Positions 49,440 to 61,265 of a DNA stretch of 64,000 nucleotides are shown here, in pieces. This DNA is from Coriaria nepalensis (lineage: Eukaryota; Streptophyta; Magnoliopsida; Cucurbitales; Coriariaceae). The translations under genes and the position numbers were made by a program. The stretch spans positions 3,045,501-3,109,500 of the forward strand of contig CP114498.1 in NCBI GenBank assembly GCA_027186245.1, read 5' to 3'. The notes under the pieces were generated by a model, which ran no database searches, was not told the origin of the DNA, and was given only the letters and a program-made list of their open reading frames with translations. Every line of letters starts with the position of its first letter. The stretch's first letter is position 1.

Positions 49440-51330
49440 TTTTTTTTAACAAGAGAAACTTTATTAACAAGAGAAAAATTACACTCTTAATTGTGGAATG
49501 TCACTTCTGTCATTTTGTAAACATAACTTAACAGAATAAGGAAGAGATTCCTCAAAATAAAAAATATGAGCAGAATTTGACTTGATATTAGCTAAAGTAT
49601 CTGCCACACTATTACTCTTCTTGTGTACGTGCTTAATCCAAATATGAAAAGATAACACACAAAATTGAATATAATGCCAAAAATTTTCAAAATTTCTAGT
49701 CTAGACCGTCATTATTAATGGTCTGAATCATAAAGTTTAAGTCACTCTTTATTTGAAGGGAAATGTAGTAAGACCTTACCGACATTTGAATCCCATAAAA
49801 ACCTTTAACCACATTATCAAAAAAGTCACAAACAATCCCGTCATAAGAAGAAATATTCAAAGACGCCTTAAAGAACCCATCCACATTAAGCTTAAGCCAA
49901 CTGTGCAGAGGAGGAGACCACATGCACGTAATTATTTATCTATGCCTTCTAGCTCTAGAAATACAACCCAACTCTCCCATAATTCTTGACTTTGCATGGG
50001 AATTGACGTGACCGCCCGTAATAACAAGATTCAAAAAGTTTAACCAAAGCAAGACCTTGCGAATAACCATATGACTCCGTCATTTTCAGCCTATTATGGA
50101 TGAAATCATTATGACTAAGCCAAACTTCTCATATAATCAGCAGAAGAATCATGCACATAAGAATCATGCGCATAAGAATATGAAATTGACTGGAGGAGGG
50201 GAAAGTTCTCCACCAAAGCTGCAGCCCATGCATTAATGGTTGTTGAACACAACCCAACCAACAAGTAGCATGGAAAAAACTCCATGTGGCCCGAGCAACG
50301 TCCCCCTGAATAAACAAGTGTTGAATATCTTCATGTTGCCTATTCATACAACATGTGTAAGCAGATGTAAGGGCTATTTGCATTCTTTGTATGTTAGAAT
50401 CAACCACGATGATATTACGTAATAATCTCCAACCAAAGACTTTAATTTTTAAAGGATAGTTCACCCTTCAAATCGACGAAAACATGTCGATCGACATCCT
50501 CCACCCGTGACAACATTCCAAGCAGATTAATCAAAAAATCGTCTGATTGATTAGGCACCCAAATCAAAAAGTCATCTTGTGATGTAAGAGTTGGAATATT
50601 ATTTTTAATAAGGTCCACCACCTCATCTTAGCTCATCCTCCAAAACTATATTATGCCAATTCGTTAAAAGAATATCTTCATACAAATTTAAAGTAGGACA
50701 CTCCTCTTCTACCATGTTTGCCAAAATCTCAGTGCCCCAATCGTTGTGCCAAAAGGAGGTCAAAACCCCGTTATCAATGCTCAATCTACGATGATAGAGG
50801 AAAGACGGGGTAGCGCTCACCATGTCTCTCTATTCCTTGGAACCATTTTTAGCCACCATCCACCTATAAATAGGTAAACCCCGCGAATACCTAGCCACTA
50901 TATAATTGCACCAAAGAGACTTAACATGTAATAGGAGCCAAAGCTTTTTCCACGTAAAAGCTTTTTGCATGTCCTTAAAATGATATAAACCAAACCCTCA
51001 AACATTCGAATCCTTACAAATTTTCTCCCAAGTCACCCAATGACATTTCCTACTATCTTCATTATTACCCCAAAAGAAATTCGCAGTAAGCCTTTCCACT
51101 CGAGCCAACACTATTTTTTTTGACACAAGAATTCTAAATTAAACATAAAGGGATTGAAGCAAGGATGTGTTTGATAAGAATGAGCTTGCCTTTACTTGAA
51201 AGAAGAGAAATTTTCCACCCTTTGACTTTACTAGAAATATTGGAAATGAGATTTTTGTATGCCATCACCCAAACATGCTTGAAAGATATGGGAATTCACA
51301 AATAGATAAATAGAAAACTAACTCTATATA
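49440..51330 (-). mobile_element. 3' half of a degenerate LINE (L1-type) retrotransposon
   Basis: Minus strand, in order: RT C-terminal/thumb (ISSKVKGWKISLLSSKGKLI L, RLTANFFWGNNEDSRKCHWV, GFGLYHFKDMQKAF), the region with RLSIDNGVLTSFWHNDWG, the zf-RVT domain (LKIKVFGWRLLRNIIVVDSN IQRM, CCMNRQHEDIQHLFIQGDVA RATWSFF) and an RNase H domain (PPLHSWLKLNVDGFFKASL, then HVHKKSNSVADTLA). A T-rich run at about 49410-49452 on the plus strand equals a 3' A-rich tail. Numerous stops and frameshifts are present and the 5' part (ORF1, endonuclease, RT fingers) is absent, a typical 5'-truncated insertion, just downstream of the PPR gene. Confidence 0.88.
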
Positions 51331-54110
51331 AAAAAAAGATATGATTCTTTATGATGAGTAAATGAAAGTCACAAATGCAAGTTATTTCCACAAAAGATGA
51401 CATAAATCATTCCATCATTGTATCCAATACTGTGGTAACTTGCGCTGTTCGGACTGTTACATCACTAATTTTTCCTCTTCATTTAGAGTATTTGTGTTCC
51501 CCACTAAAGACTTAGTTTAAAGAATCCTTTAAGAACTTTCTTCATTAAAGACTTATTTAGAGTATATTATAGTTTTACTATTAAACGTGCATGTATCGAC
51601 TATGAGATCTCAAAATATCTATAAAAAGGTTTCAAAAATATTGCCCAAGTCTTTATGATGCACCAAAATATAACTATTACTATTTACAATATTAAAATGG
51701 AAGTTTACAGTGTAGATATAGTATTGGTACCACTACCATCATTCACAATCATCGCACTCTCTTAGCAAGTTTATCAAGGTAACTTGATCAGTTGATTACC
51801 CTTAATGCCTACAACATGGAATGTAAGACGTGAGCTTTCGCTCAGCAAATACAAACATATCTCATAAAATAGTTATAAATGTATATGTTGTATGAAACAT
51901 GTAATATGTAATGATCTTAAGACTCATATTTTTCGTAAGGGTTATTACATGCTTCTATCTTACTCTTTTTTACACTTTCTTACTTTTTTTTTTCTTTTTT
52001 TTTCTTTTATTAGATCATGTGTACGTACCAGTTGAGCGCTCGACCAATAGAAGGACATGATACCGACCCGATCTGAATTTACCTATGGTCCTTGCTTATC
52101 ATAATCTCATCTTCTTTGGGCTTCGACCTTTCCTTCGAGGGTCGATACGACACTTTACTTTTTTATCTCATTTCTTTCCATCTTCATATACCTCTAAATT
52201 TCTTAACATGAAATATGAGACAAACTTTGTGTGATGCTCATGAGTGCATATGTTGTTCAAGAATTTTCTATAACAATTACATCATTCCAAACAATCAATC
52301 ATTTCATGACTACAAATCAATTAATAACGCGAGCAACCATGCAGTCATTAGAAATAACTCATCAAGTTTCAAAAATATTTTTCCATGTTGTAGGTGAGGA
52401 TTGTACTAGATTTTGTGCTTTCCCTTAAGGATTTTATACTTCACGAACACTGGGTCCGTTGTTCGCTTATACAATCAAGAATTTAACTTGGCTTAATAAA
52501 AGCTTAACTTTCTATAAGATTTTCTATTAAGTTAACTTATCTGACTATGTATTTCTAATTTATTTTTAGCAATCTAGTTCCAACTCTTTTCTTATTATAA
52601 CTTACTTAATTAAATGAGCAACTTTTGTTCCCTCTTATGTGAGGTCCATAATATTTTTAGCTCATAATTCAATCATTTATCACATTTTAGAACATTCTGA
52701 AATTTTGAATGTTTTAGTTTTAGTTTTAGTTTTAGTTTCCTTCTTTTTGATTTTATGTTTTCAACCGTCTAGATTTAAGGTATGTTTCTAGCACTTGGTG
52801 TCCTAGTACATTTTGAAAATTTGAAAATATTCTCTACAAACATTTTATTAAGATACTGTAAAAATTTCAAATCAATATTCGTATATTTGCCCCTACAAAA
52901 TTCATTTGTCTTAAGTCTATTTGATATAATAGACGTCGAGGCATTGAGTATGTCGATCAGTTGACCCGTCAAGTACGTCAAGGCTTTGACCCGTCGACCT
53001 ATCAACCCATCAAGTACTTCGCATATTTGAAGGCATCGAGTACGTCGAGCTGTCGAGCCGTCAACCCATTGAGTACGTTGAGCCCTTCACATATTTGAAG
53101 GTGTCGAGTACTTCGACTCGTCAAGCCATCGAGCATCGAGTATATCGAGCCCTTCACATATTTGAAGGCGTTGAGTACTTTGACCCCTTCATGTTAACTT
53201 CTAAATTACTAAATTCTTCTAACAAACTGTTATTCTATTATATTTCATTTTTTTCCCAGATTACAACTTAAATGCATATAAACCATCAACTAATCATACT
53301 CAATCTAATATTCTAATTATTATCTTCATAATTTTATTAACCTCATGCTGATATGAAATTTTATATCTAATTACAATAGCATTCACTAAATACATGATAT
53401 AATTAAATTATATCCATTATTTAAGAAGGTGGAGGTTAGATGTTTACTTAGTCCTTAATTGGCTTATCACACTTATCTCTTGATTATAATCTAACTTAAT
53501 CAATCAACTTCTTTATAAATGAGAGAAAGGAACTAGAGAAGAGAAAACATATTTTTGTTGAAAGAGATGAGTTTAGATATTTTACACGACAAAATTCAAA
53601 ATAGATATTAACCATGATATATTTAACTTTCAAACGTGGCATTCTTATCTTATCCGTATATTTAACCAAAATAGGAAGTGCGACTAAATAACAACATGTG
53701 ATTCTTATTTCAATGAATGACAACTCCCTATTTGATTTTATACATTAATCTAAAATTTTAGCTATTTAATTATTAATTTTATTTATTTCTTTACTTACAT
53801 ATTAATTAGTTTCATTATATATAAATATATTTATTTATTTTCATATTACGGTTTAATTATTTAATGACATGATAAAATTTCAAAATTACTTATTTAGAAT
53901 TTATTTACTTAACAACCCCGCTCGATGCTCGAAATGGGGTTGACAAATACAACATCACTGTATCCAAGTTTCAGACAGAACATTAAAAGAGATTTCGTTA
54001 CAACCATACAAGTATATACAGTGATCAAACCTAGAAGCAAGAGTTTTGGAAGTTACTCTTAACATATTTTTTTATTCTTCATGACTAGTTTCCAAAGGCA
54101 AGAGTTATTG
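51331..54110. other. Gene-free region with a minisatellite
   Basis: No gene recognised. It contains a minisatellite-like block at about 52930-53195. The stretch near 52020-52160 (GAGCGCTCGACCAATAGAAGG ... TCGACCTTTCCTTCGAGGG) is non-random but unclassified and could be a decayed LTR. Confidence 0.5.
52930..53195. repeat. Degenerate 65-67-bp minisatellite
   Basis: The phrase catatttgaaggcatcgagtac recurs with small changes at about 53022, 53089 and 53154 (spacings about 67 and 65), with (g)tcgag/tcgacc sub-units repeated in between. The block is more GC-rich than its surroundings. Confidence 0.8.
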
Positions 54111-54614
54111 TCAATCAGCAACTGGGTTTCCCCCTCGAGGTTTCTGCAAAAAATTGGAATTGAAAAACAATTAATTATGAAATGGTAAAGTGAAGGATAC
54201 AGAAAAACATTCAAAGAAAGAAAACGGCAATTTGATGGGGATAGTGTATAGAACTTGATATGGCAATTTGATGGGGATAGTGTATAGAACTTTCTGAGTC
54301 TGTAAAACAAGCGATTTATGAATGGACCCAATTCCATAGTGGTCCGAGGAGGTCAAATTCTATGCTATCTCATGTCATACAATTCTAGACATGTTAAAGT
54401 GAAGAGAAGAATAAAGAAGCCTTAAAACCAAAGACATGATGAGAAAGTAGTGGAATCATCCTGAGACTTGTATTATGAGATTGAAATACATGAAATAATC
54501 GGCTTTTCTTTTCTGCAAGTCGGTTCCAAATCGAGGATGATTGAAGATTGAAGTCACAGGCATGATCTTTTAGCAAAAAAGCCGAAATTTCATAAATGAT
54601 TTTTTTTTCCTCAA

Positions 54615-54646
<32 letters not shown>

Positions 54647-54813
54647 TTTTCTCAAAAAGTTCAGATTCTAATCAAATCATGAAAACAAACACACTAACCT
54701 TCTCGGAGTGATCTTTCTCTTTTTCTGCCTTCTCCTTCTCCGCCTGTCGCTTCAGTTTCTCCAGCCTCTCTTTCTCCATTTTCTTCAGCCATAGATTGCA
54801 AAAAAAAAAAATC

Positions 54814-54846
<33 letters not shown>

Positions 54847-55095
54847 ATCAGGAATCGATGATAGGAAGCAGAATCTGATGATCAGAATACAGAACAATAA
54901 TTTATTTTTTTCGGACGTTTTCTCGAGAGCTAGACAAAGAAGAAAGAACCCTACCTTGATGTAGACGTTCTCAGCAGCACGCTCCTCCTCGCTCAGAATC
55001 TTCCCCTTTCCGTCACTGAAGTAGCGAGCTGCTCCTCTTGAAGACTCCATTGAACGAGTTAACACAGCTCGATTCAGCACTGATCTCATAGCCAT
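54111..55095 (-). CDS. IF1: Mitochondrial F1F0-ATPase inhibitor factor 1 (IF1)
   Basis: Binds F1-ATPase and blocks ATP hydrolysis when the proton gradient collapses. Three exons (minus): 55095-54955, 54782-54699, 54143-54111; GT-AG, all phase 0, 85 aa, normal for plant IF1. The presequence MAMRSVLNRAVLTRS..RGAARYFS is Arg/Ser-rich without acids except one Glu and suits mitochondrial import. The core GKGKILSEEERAAENVYIKK then MEKERLEKLKRQAEKEKAEK is the conserved inhibitory segment and coiled helix. Exon 3 adds only KPRGGNPVAD. An open frame extends four codons upstream of the ATG but has no further ATG. (TA)n/(GA)n repeats lie in intron 1 (about 54814-54846) and (AT)n in intron 2 (54616-54641). 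An IF1 gene lies near the CAT6 and PPR loci in Arabidopsis (At5g04750). Confidence 0.9.
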
Positions 55096-56400
55096 CACCT
55101 TCGTCAAAGTAGTGAGTTCGATTAGAGATTAGAGACTAGAGTGAGAGAGAGAGATGTGCAATGGCGAGTCCTTATAGTAAAATAAATGAGCCCTAGTAAC
55201 TTCCATAGACTGAGATGCTCATTCGAACCGGGTTTAAAGCTTGGACCGGATCATATCGGCCATCATCTTGTTTTTATTTGTTTTGGAATACTAGGGGAAA
55301 TGGGAATTTCCACTGGCGCTGTGGTTTTAATTTATTTTTAATTTAGGGGAAGTAATGACATACCAAAGTTTTTATTATTATTATTATAACGAATTTTTAA
55401 AATTTATAATTAATATTTTAATACAAAATTATTTTATAATAAATTTTTACTATTAGTTTTTTTAAATTTAAATTTAAAATTTCTATTATTTTCCTTAATT
55501 TTTTTATTTTTTTTCATTTTAGCTTCAATTATATTAATGAAACTCAAAAGTTCCATCAATAGCAAGCTCCATTAGAGGAAGCTCCGGTCGTCGTCATGAC
55601 TGGAACTCGTGCTTCAAATGGGAGCTCGCTCTAATCGTCATGACTTTGGAGCTCAAAACTCTAATAATAGAATTGAGTTAAAATAAAAAAAGTAAAAAAA
55701 ATTTAGGAGAGAAAATAAAAATTTTATAATTATAAATATAAAAAAAATAAATTCAATATTTAAAAATTTAAAAATTTTAATTTTATAAATAAATTTATTA
55801 AAATAAATAAAATAATAATTATGAAAAAATTATTCTAATAAAATATTATATCAAAATATTAATTATAAATATACCAACTTTAAGAGTTTATTATAATAAA
55901 AATGAATAACGAGAGTTTATTATACCCTTTTAATTATTATTTTTCTTCTGTGGGAAAATGGCGGATTGGCGACAACGAGTATAAAAGTACATCTTTACCC
56001 TTGGCAATATAGAACACTAGAACCTTCCTATGCATCAGTCATCACAAGTAGGACTGTAATTCAATCTAGTGGGCCGGACAACCTCTTCTTGATTCCGGAC
56101 CCACATCTATATGGGCCTGTTTCATATTTAATGGGCCTGAGGCCGCCGGCCATCCGCTAAGGAAGCTCCCGTTAATGGAAGCGTACACGTAGTAATAGAG
56201 AGTGGAGACTGAGTGACACTGGATGAGAGAGAAAGAAGAGAGAGAGAGCAAACGAGGAAAAATAAATAACAAATAAGGCTTTCTTCTTTCTCAGGCCATT
56301 GATTATTTTCAGGAACCAGATTCTCTCGAATCGAAGGATTCGGTTCGATTCTAAATTGAAGGAGCTGTACTGTTTAGATTTCTTCTAGGGGGAGCAAAAT
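55096..56400. promoter_or_regulatory. Divergent IF1 / AMMECR1 intergenic region
   Basis: AT-rich, with a non-coding block at 55330-55920. Site-II elements cluster at 56069-56140 on the plus strand: GTGGGCCGG near 56069, ATGGGCCTG near 56111 and again near 56131, 260-330 bp before the AMMECR1 ATG. This arrangement marks broadly expressed plant genes. A GA-rich leader (56220-56260) follows. Confidence 0.55.
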
Positions 56401-57723
<1,323 letters not shown>

Positions 57724-58059
57724 TTCTTCCAAACTGCTTTTTCTTCCGAGGTAGGAAAAGCCAGTTTGGAATTGTATTGTTTGTGTTCCTAGAATTGTGT
57801 TTTGGTTTATACATAAACACAGCAAACACTCGTGTATTTGCCACTTGGGTTTTATTGTAATTTCAATTTCAATGTATAATGACTATTGCTTTTGCTGGTC
57901 CTCTAGCAGAGCTGGTTTATGTAATGCTTGATTTATTACCCTTTTTTTTTTTGGCTTAGTAACTTGAGCCTTTAAACATTTTCTCTCCATCTTCCCTTAT
58001 TTGCTCCAGATCTTCAAGTACCCTTTTAAGTTGGCCTCTTTTCAAGTTCTTAGAATACC
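57724..58059. other. AMMECR1 3' flank
   Basis: Non-coding; probably 3'UTR and spacer. Nothing else seen. Confidence 0.5.
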
Positions 58060-58404
58060 ATGATCTTATTGATTGCCCTACCCTTTTCAAGCATCAATGT
58101 CGGTCAATCCGCTTATCAGCTTCTGGTCTTCTGCAAACTCGTAGCAGTGCCCCGTTTTCCCAGATTGGTGCTCCAACCCACATATGCCTTCCTTTCCAAC
58201 TGGCTTTCCCTTCAACCCGAACCTCCCACAACTGTCTCTCCCTAAGCCAAACGCCACCTTGCCACTACTTACGAACTTGCCCGCCACCTTGCCTCCTTCA
58301 CCAACAAACTCGTTTCCGAGCCTCCCCACCTCCATCCCAACTATCTCAACCACCATTCCGTCTACCCCATTCATTTTTCCACCTCCTTCAACTCCTAGTC
58401 CTTA
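58060..58404 (+). pseudogene. Frame-broken secreted proline-rich protein
   Basis: A plus-strand ATG opens a signal-peptide-like stretch (MILLIALPFSSINVGQSAYQ LL), loses sense, and in another frame becomes a Pro/Leu/Ser/Thr-rich repeat-like tail (MPSFPTGFPFNPNLPQLSLP, NATLPLLTNLPATLPPSP, TIPSTPFIFPPPSTPSP) to the stop at 58403. Together they resemble a small cell-wall proline-rich (PELPK-like) protein with one frameshift between about 58110 and 58170. If there is an unseen intron it could still be functional. Both the pseudogene call and the family are tentative. Confidence 0.4.
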
Positions 58405-59764
58405 ATATTACGTGTTATTTATCTTTGGATTTGAGTTGTAATGCGTGTTGTATCAAAGGACACAATTTTTTACATAAGTTTTAGACTCTTTAGATTAAAT
58501 CTAATCTAAAGGGTCAAAATTACATGTTGTAATGCATGTTGTATTAAATTATAATACAAACCTAAAAAATTACCCCTTTCACCGTTATATCGTCAATCTC
58601 TGTAAATTCTAGCCGCCGCACCAACAATCGGAATTCACCACACTAATTCAAACCCATTTCCCCTCCCGTTTCAGAAAATGAAAAGGATTATGCAAGTGGC
58701 TAATAGTAGACATTAATTTCAAACATTCTCAGAGTACCCATATCATTCTTTCCATCTCGTTTTGCTTGTAGCTTTGGGACCTTCAGTTCTAAAACGAATC
58801 CTTTCAAAGGAGAAGGTTGAAGATGAAACCTGTACATGTTTAATTGCTTTGAAAGACAAGCTTTTCAATGGGTCTACAATAATTAAACGAGTGAAAGAGA
58901 ATTATATGGGCACACATGTTTACATATTATTTTATATATTTTTTAATATATATATGTGGTTTTTCGAAGTACACTTGTGGACTACTAAGTTGAGTTAAAC
59001 CTGACTAGACTCTCACGAACATAGTGGGCCGTGATTTTGGATCATTTGGAGGCCCCTGGATCGGCCCACAACCCACACACTTTCTCTCTCTTCTTTCTTT
59101 CTTTCTTTCGGCCGGTTACTCGTTGACCGAAAAATCCTAGTTAAATCTTGGACTCGGAGCGTTCTCTACAGCAGTTACCAACTTAACGGCTAGTCTGCAT
59201 TTTGAAAATATAAATCGTAATAATTTAACCATTTTCTTTTTAATTTTGCAGTTTCTCATCAATTATTAACACAAAATTTTTTTCTTTTTCTTTTTTATTA
59301 ATATTTATTAATTAATTAATTTACAATAAAAATTCGAATAAGATCACAGACTACCTCTTCATAATATCGAATAAGTGAATTATATTTGTTTTTCTTCTTA
59401 TGGTTAATAAGTAGTTTAATCAATCAAGAGAGAGTTGAAAAAGAGAGAGAGAGAGAGAGAGAGAGGAGATGCTAACCTGGAATGTGACGTGGCACGAACA
59501 AATAGAGGTCTGATCTCTCTCTCTCTCTCTGAAGTCTCAAAACCATCTTCTATCCAGTATCCACATTCGCTTTCATTGCAAGTAATCTCAAAGCCATTGC
59601 CACTGCTAGCATAACAAGCTTTTTCCCATTTCCATTCTCTCTCTTGCTTCATCCTTTTTATTCGATCTAACTTCTTCCTACCTAACGCTTTTCCCTTCGT
59701 GTTAAAGAAATCCATATCCTTTTAATAATTGCTTCGTCCAATCCTCCTCCTCTGAAAATCTGAG
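58405..59764. other. Spacer and promoter of the hemerythrin-fusion gene
   Basis: No gene is recognised; a 78-codon frame at 58762-58998 has no known motif. Near the right end there are GCCC/GGGCC elements (AGTGGGCCGTG near 59021, ATCGGCCCAC near 59060), a (TTTC)n run near 59092-59108, (GA)n about 59441-59464 and (TC)n about 59513-59530. Confidence 0.5.
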
Positions 59765-61265
59765 ATGGGAAATTGTGTCGAGAAGTCGTTGAAATCCACG
59801 GCGGAGATCGTCCCCTGCTCCGCCTCTGCTGCTCCCGCCGTCCGACTGTACGGCTCGCCGACCAGCGCTATCACTACGTACATCCGATTCGCTCTCCTCT
59901 ACAAATCCGTCAACCTAAATTTCGTCCACTCCGAAACGCCGCATTTCGGCTCGGAAACTCCGGTAATCCAAATCGGCTCCGAAACCGTTTCCGGCTCACG
60001 CGAAACGCTGCTTCAGTACATAGACGCGAGGTTCCCTCACCCGCCGCTGTTACAGCCGAACGGCCTCGAAGATGACGACCGAACGAAGACTTTAGAGGTG
60101 GCGAGGTTGACGGCGATGCAGCACCGGAGCATGATGTGGCACTTGGAGAGACTGGTGAGGTGGGCCGGGGATCTCGCGACGCGTGGAGGGAAGAGGACCG
60201 TGGATCCGGCCGTCGGAAGTCCGAAGATGGAGATTAAAAAGTTGGCGAAGAGCTACTCGCAAATGCTGGAGCTGATGCTGGAGCACGCTCAAATGGAAGA
60301 AAAGGTCCTCTTCCCGATCCTCGAGATGGCTGATCGAGGTAAATCTCGGCGCTTTTTACTCTGTTCCGTGTCACACTGGATTATAGCTGTAGCACGAAGT
60401 GACGCTTCATTACGTTATTTTCTTAATGAATTTGTCGAAGTGCAGCCAAACAGTGCTGGATTGATCCGATTGAATGCCAAACGGTTTAATCGTTAATGAT
60501 CCTTGAAATTGAATGTTTAATTCATCACTTTTGGATTGGATTGGATTTTACTTTTCTAAACTTTAGTTTTGTGTTACTGAAGTGGCTTCAAATTTCTGTC
60601 GTATTAGCCCAGTCACTTTCTAAGAAACAAATTTGTTAAAAATTTTGTTTGTATTGCAGTTTAATACTAATCTAGAACCAATGTTATGATGAAGGATCTT
60701 GCAAAACAGCGAATGAGGAACATGCAAGGGACCTACCCATCATGAATGGCATCAAAGAAGACATCAAAACAATTGGAGTTTTAGACTATGGAAGCCCTGT
60801 ATACCAAGAAGTTCTTCTTAATCTTTCTAAACGCCTCAAGTCTTTTCTGGTATGCCCGGGCCCTCCTAAGAAACCCACTTATCAGCTGGGATGTATATTC
60901 CGGATATGAGGACAGGATGTGGGGCCACCGATCCGGGATATACAGGCTCTGCCGTCAGGCTTTATGATATATGTAAGGTAGGTGACTGTGTGATTGAATC
61001 TTATGTTCTGGCGTCTTGTTTCTTGTGACTGTAGGCACATTGTAAACAACATTTTATGGAGGAGGAGAAGGATTTGCTGCCATTGTTGGAGGCAGCTGCA
61101 GAGCTTTATAAAGAAGAGCAGAAGAAGCTAATGGAGAAATTCTTGGAGGTGATGAAAGGGACTCACTCGCATTCGTTGAATTTCCTGCTCGAAGGCCTCA
61201 TCCCAAAGGAAGCCTTGCTGTATTTGGATCTCATCTCACAACATGATTTGTCAAGTACGCTGTAG
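59765..61265 (+). CDS. Thioredoxin/GST-fold plus hemerythrin-like fusion protein
   Basis: Three exons, 59765-60338, 60695-60849, 61035-61265, GT-AG, in phase, 319 aa. It begins MGNC, a canonical context for N-myristoylation of Gly2 with palmitoylation of Cys4. Residues 25-95 (AVRLYGSPTSAITTYIRFAL L ... TPVIQIGSETVSGSRETLLQ YIDARFP) look like a GST/glutaredoxin N-terminal thioredoxin fold, but without the catalytic Cys/Ser motif that I can identify. Residues 110-270 are a hemerythrin-like helical bundle with candidate iron ligands H120, H126, H174 and E178 (HAQMEEK), H201, H245, H249 and E253 (HCKQHFMEEEKDLLPLL). Role unknown: possibly a membrane-attached iron, oxygen or redox sensor. The fold calls are mine, by motif, and the fusion needs a profile search. 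Confidence 0.75.

Noticed and set aside
58087..58374. Minus-strand glycine-rich frame
   Set aside because: Complement of the proline-rich segment; Gly-richness mirrors Pro codons, and the plus-strand signal-peptide reading is more natural.
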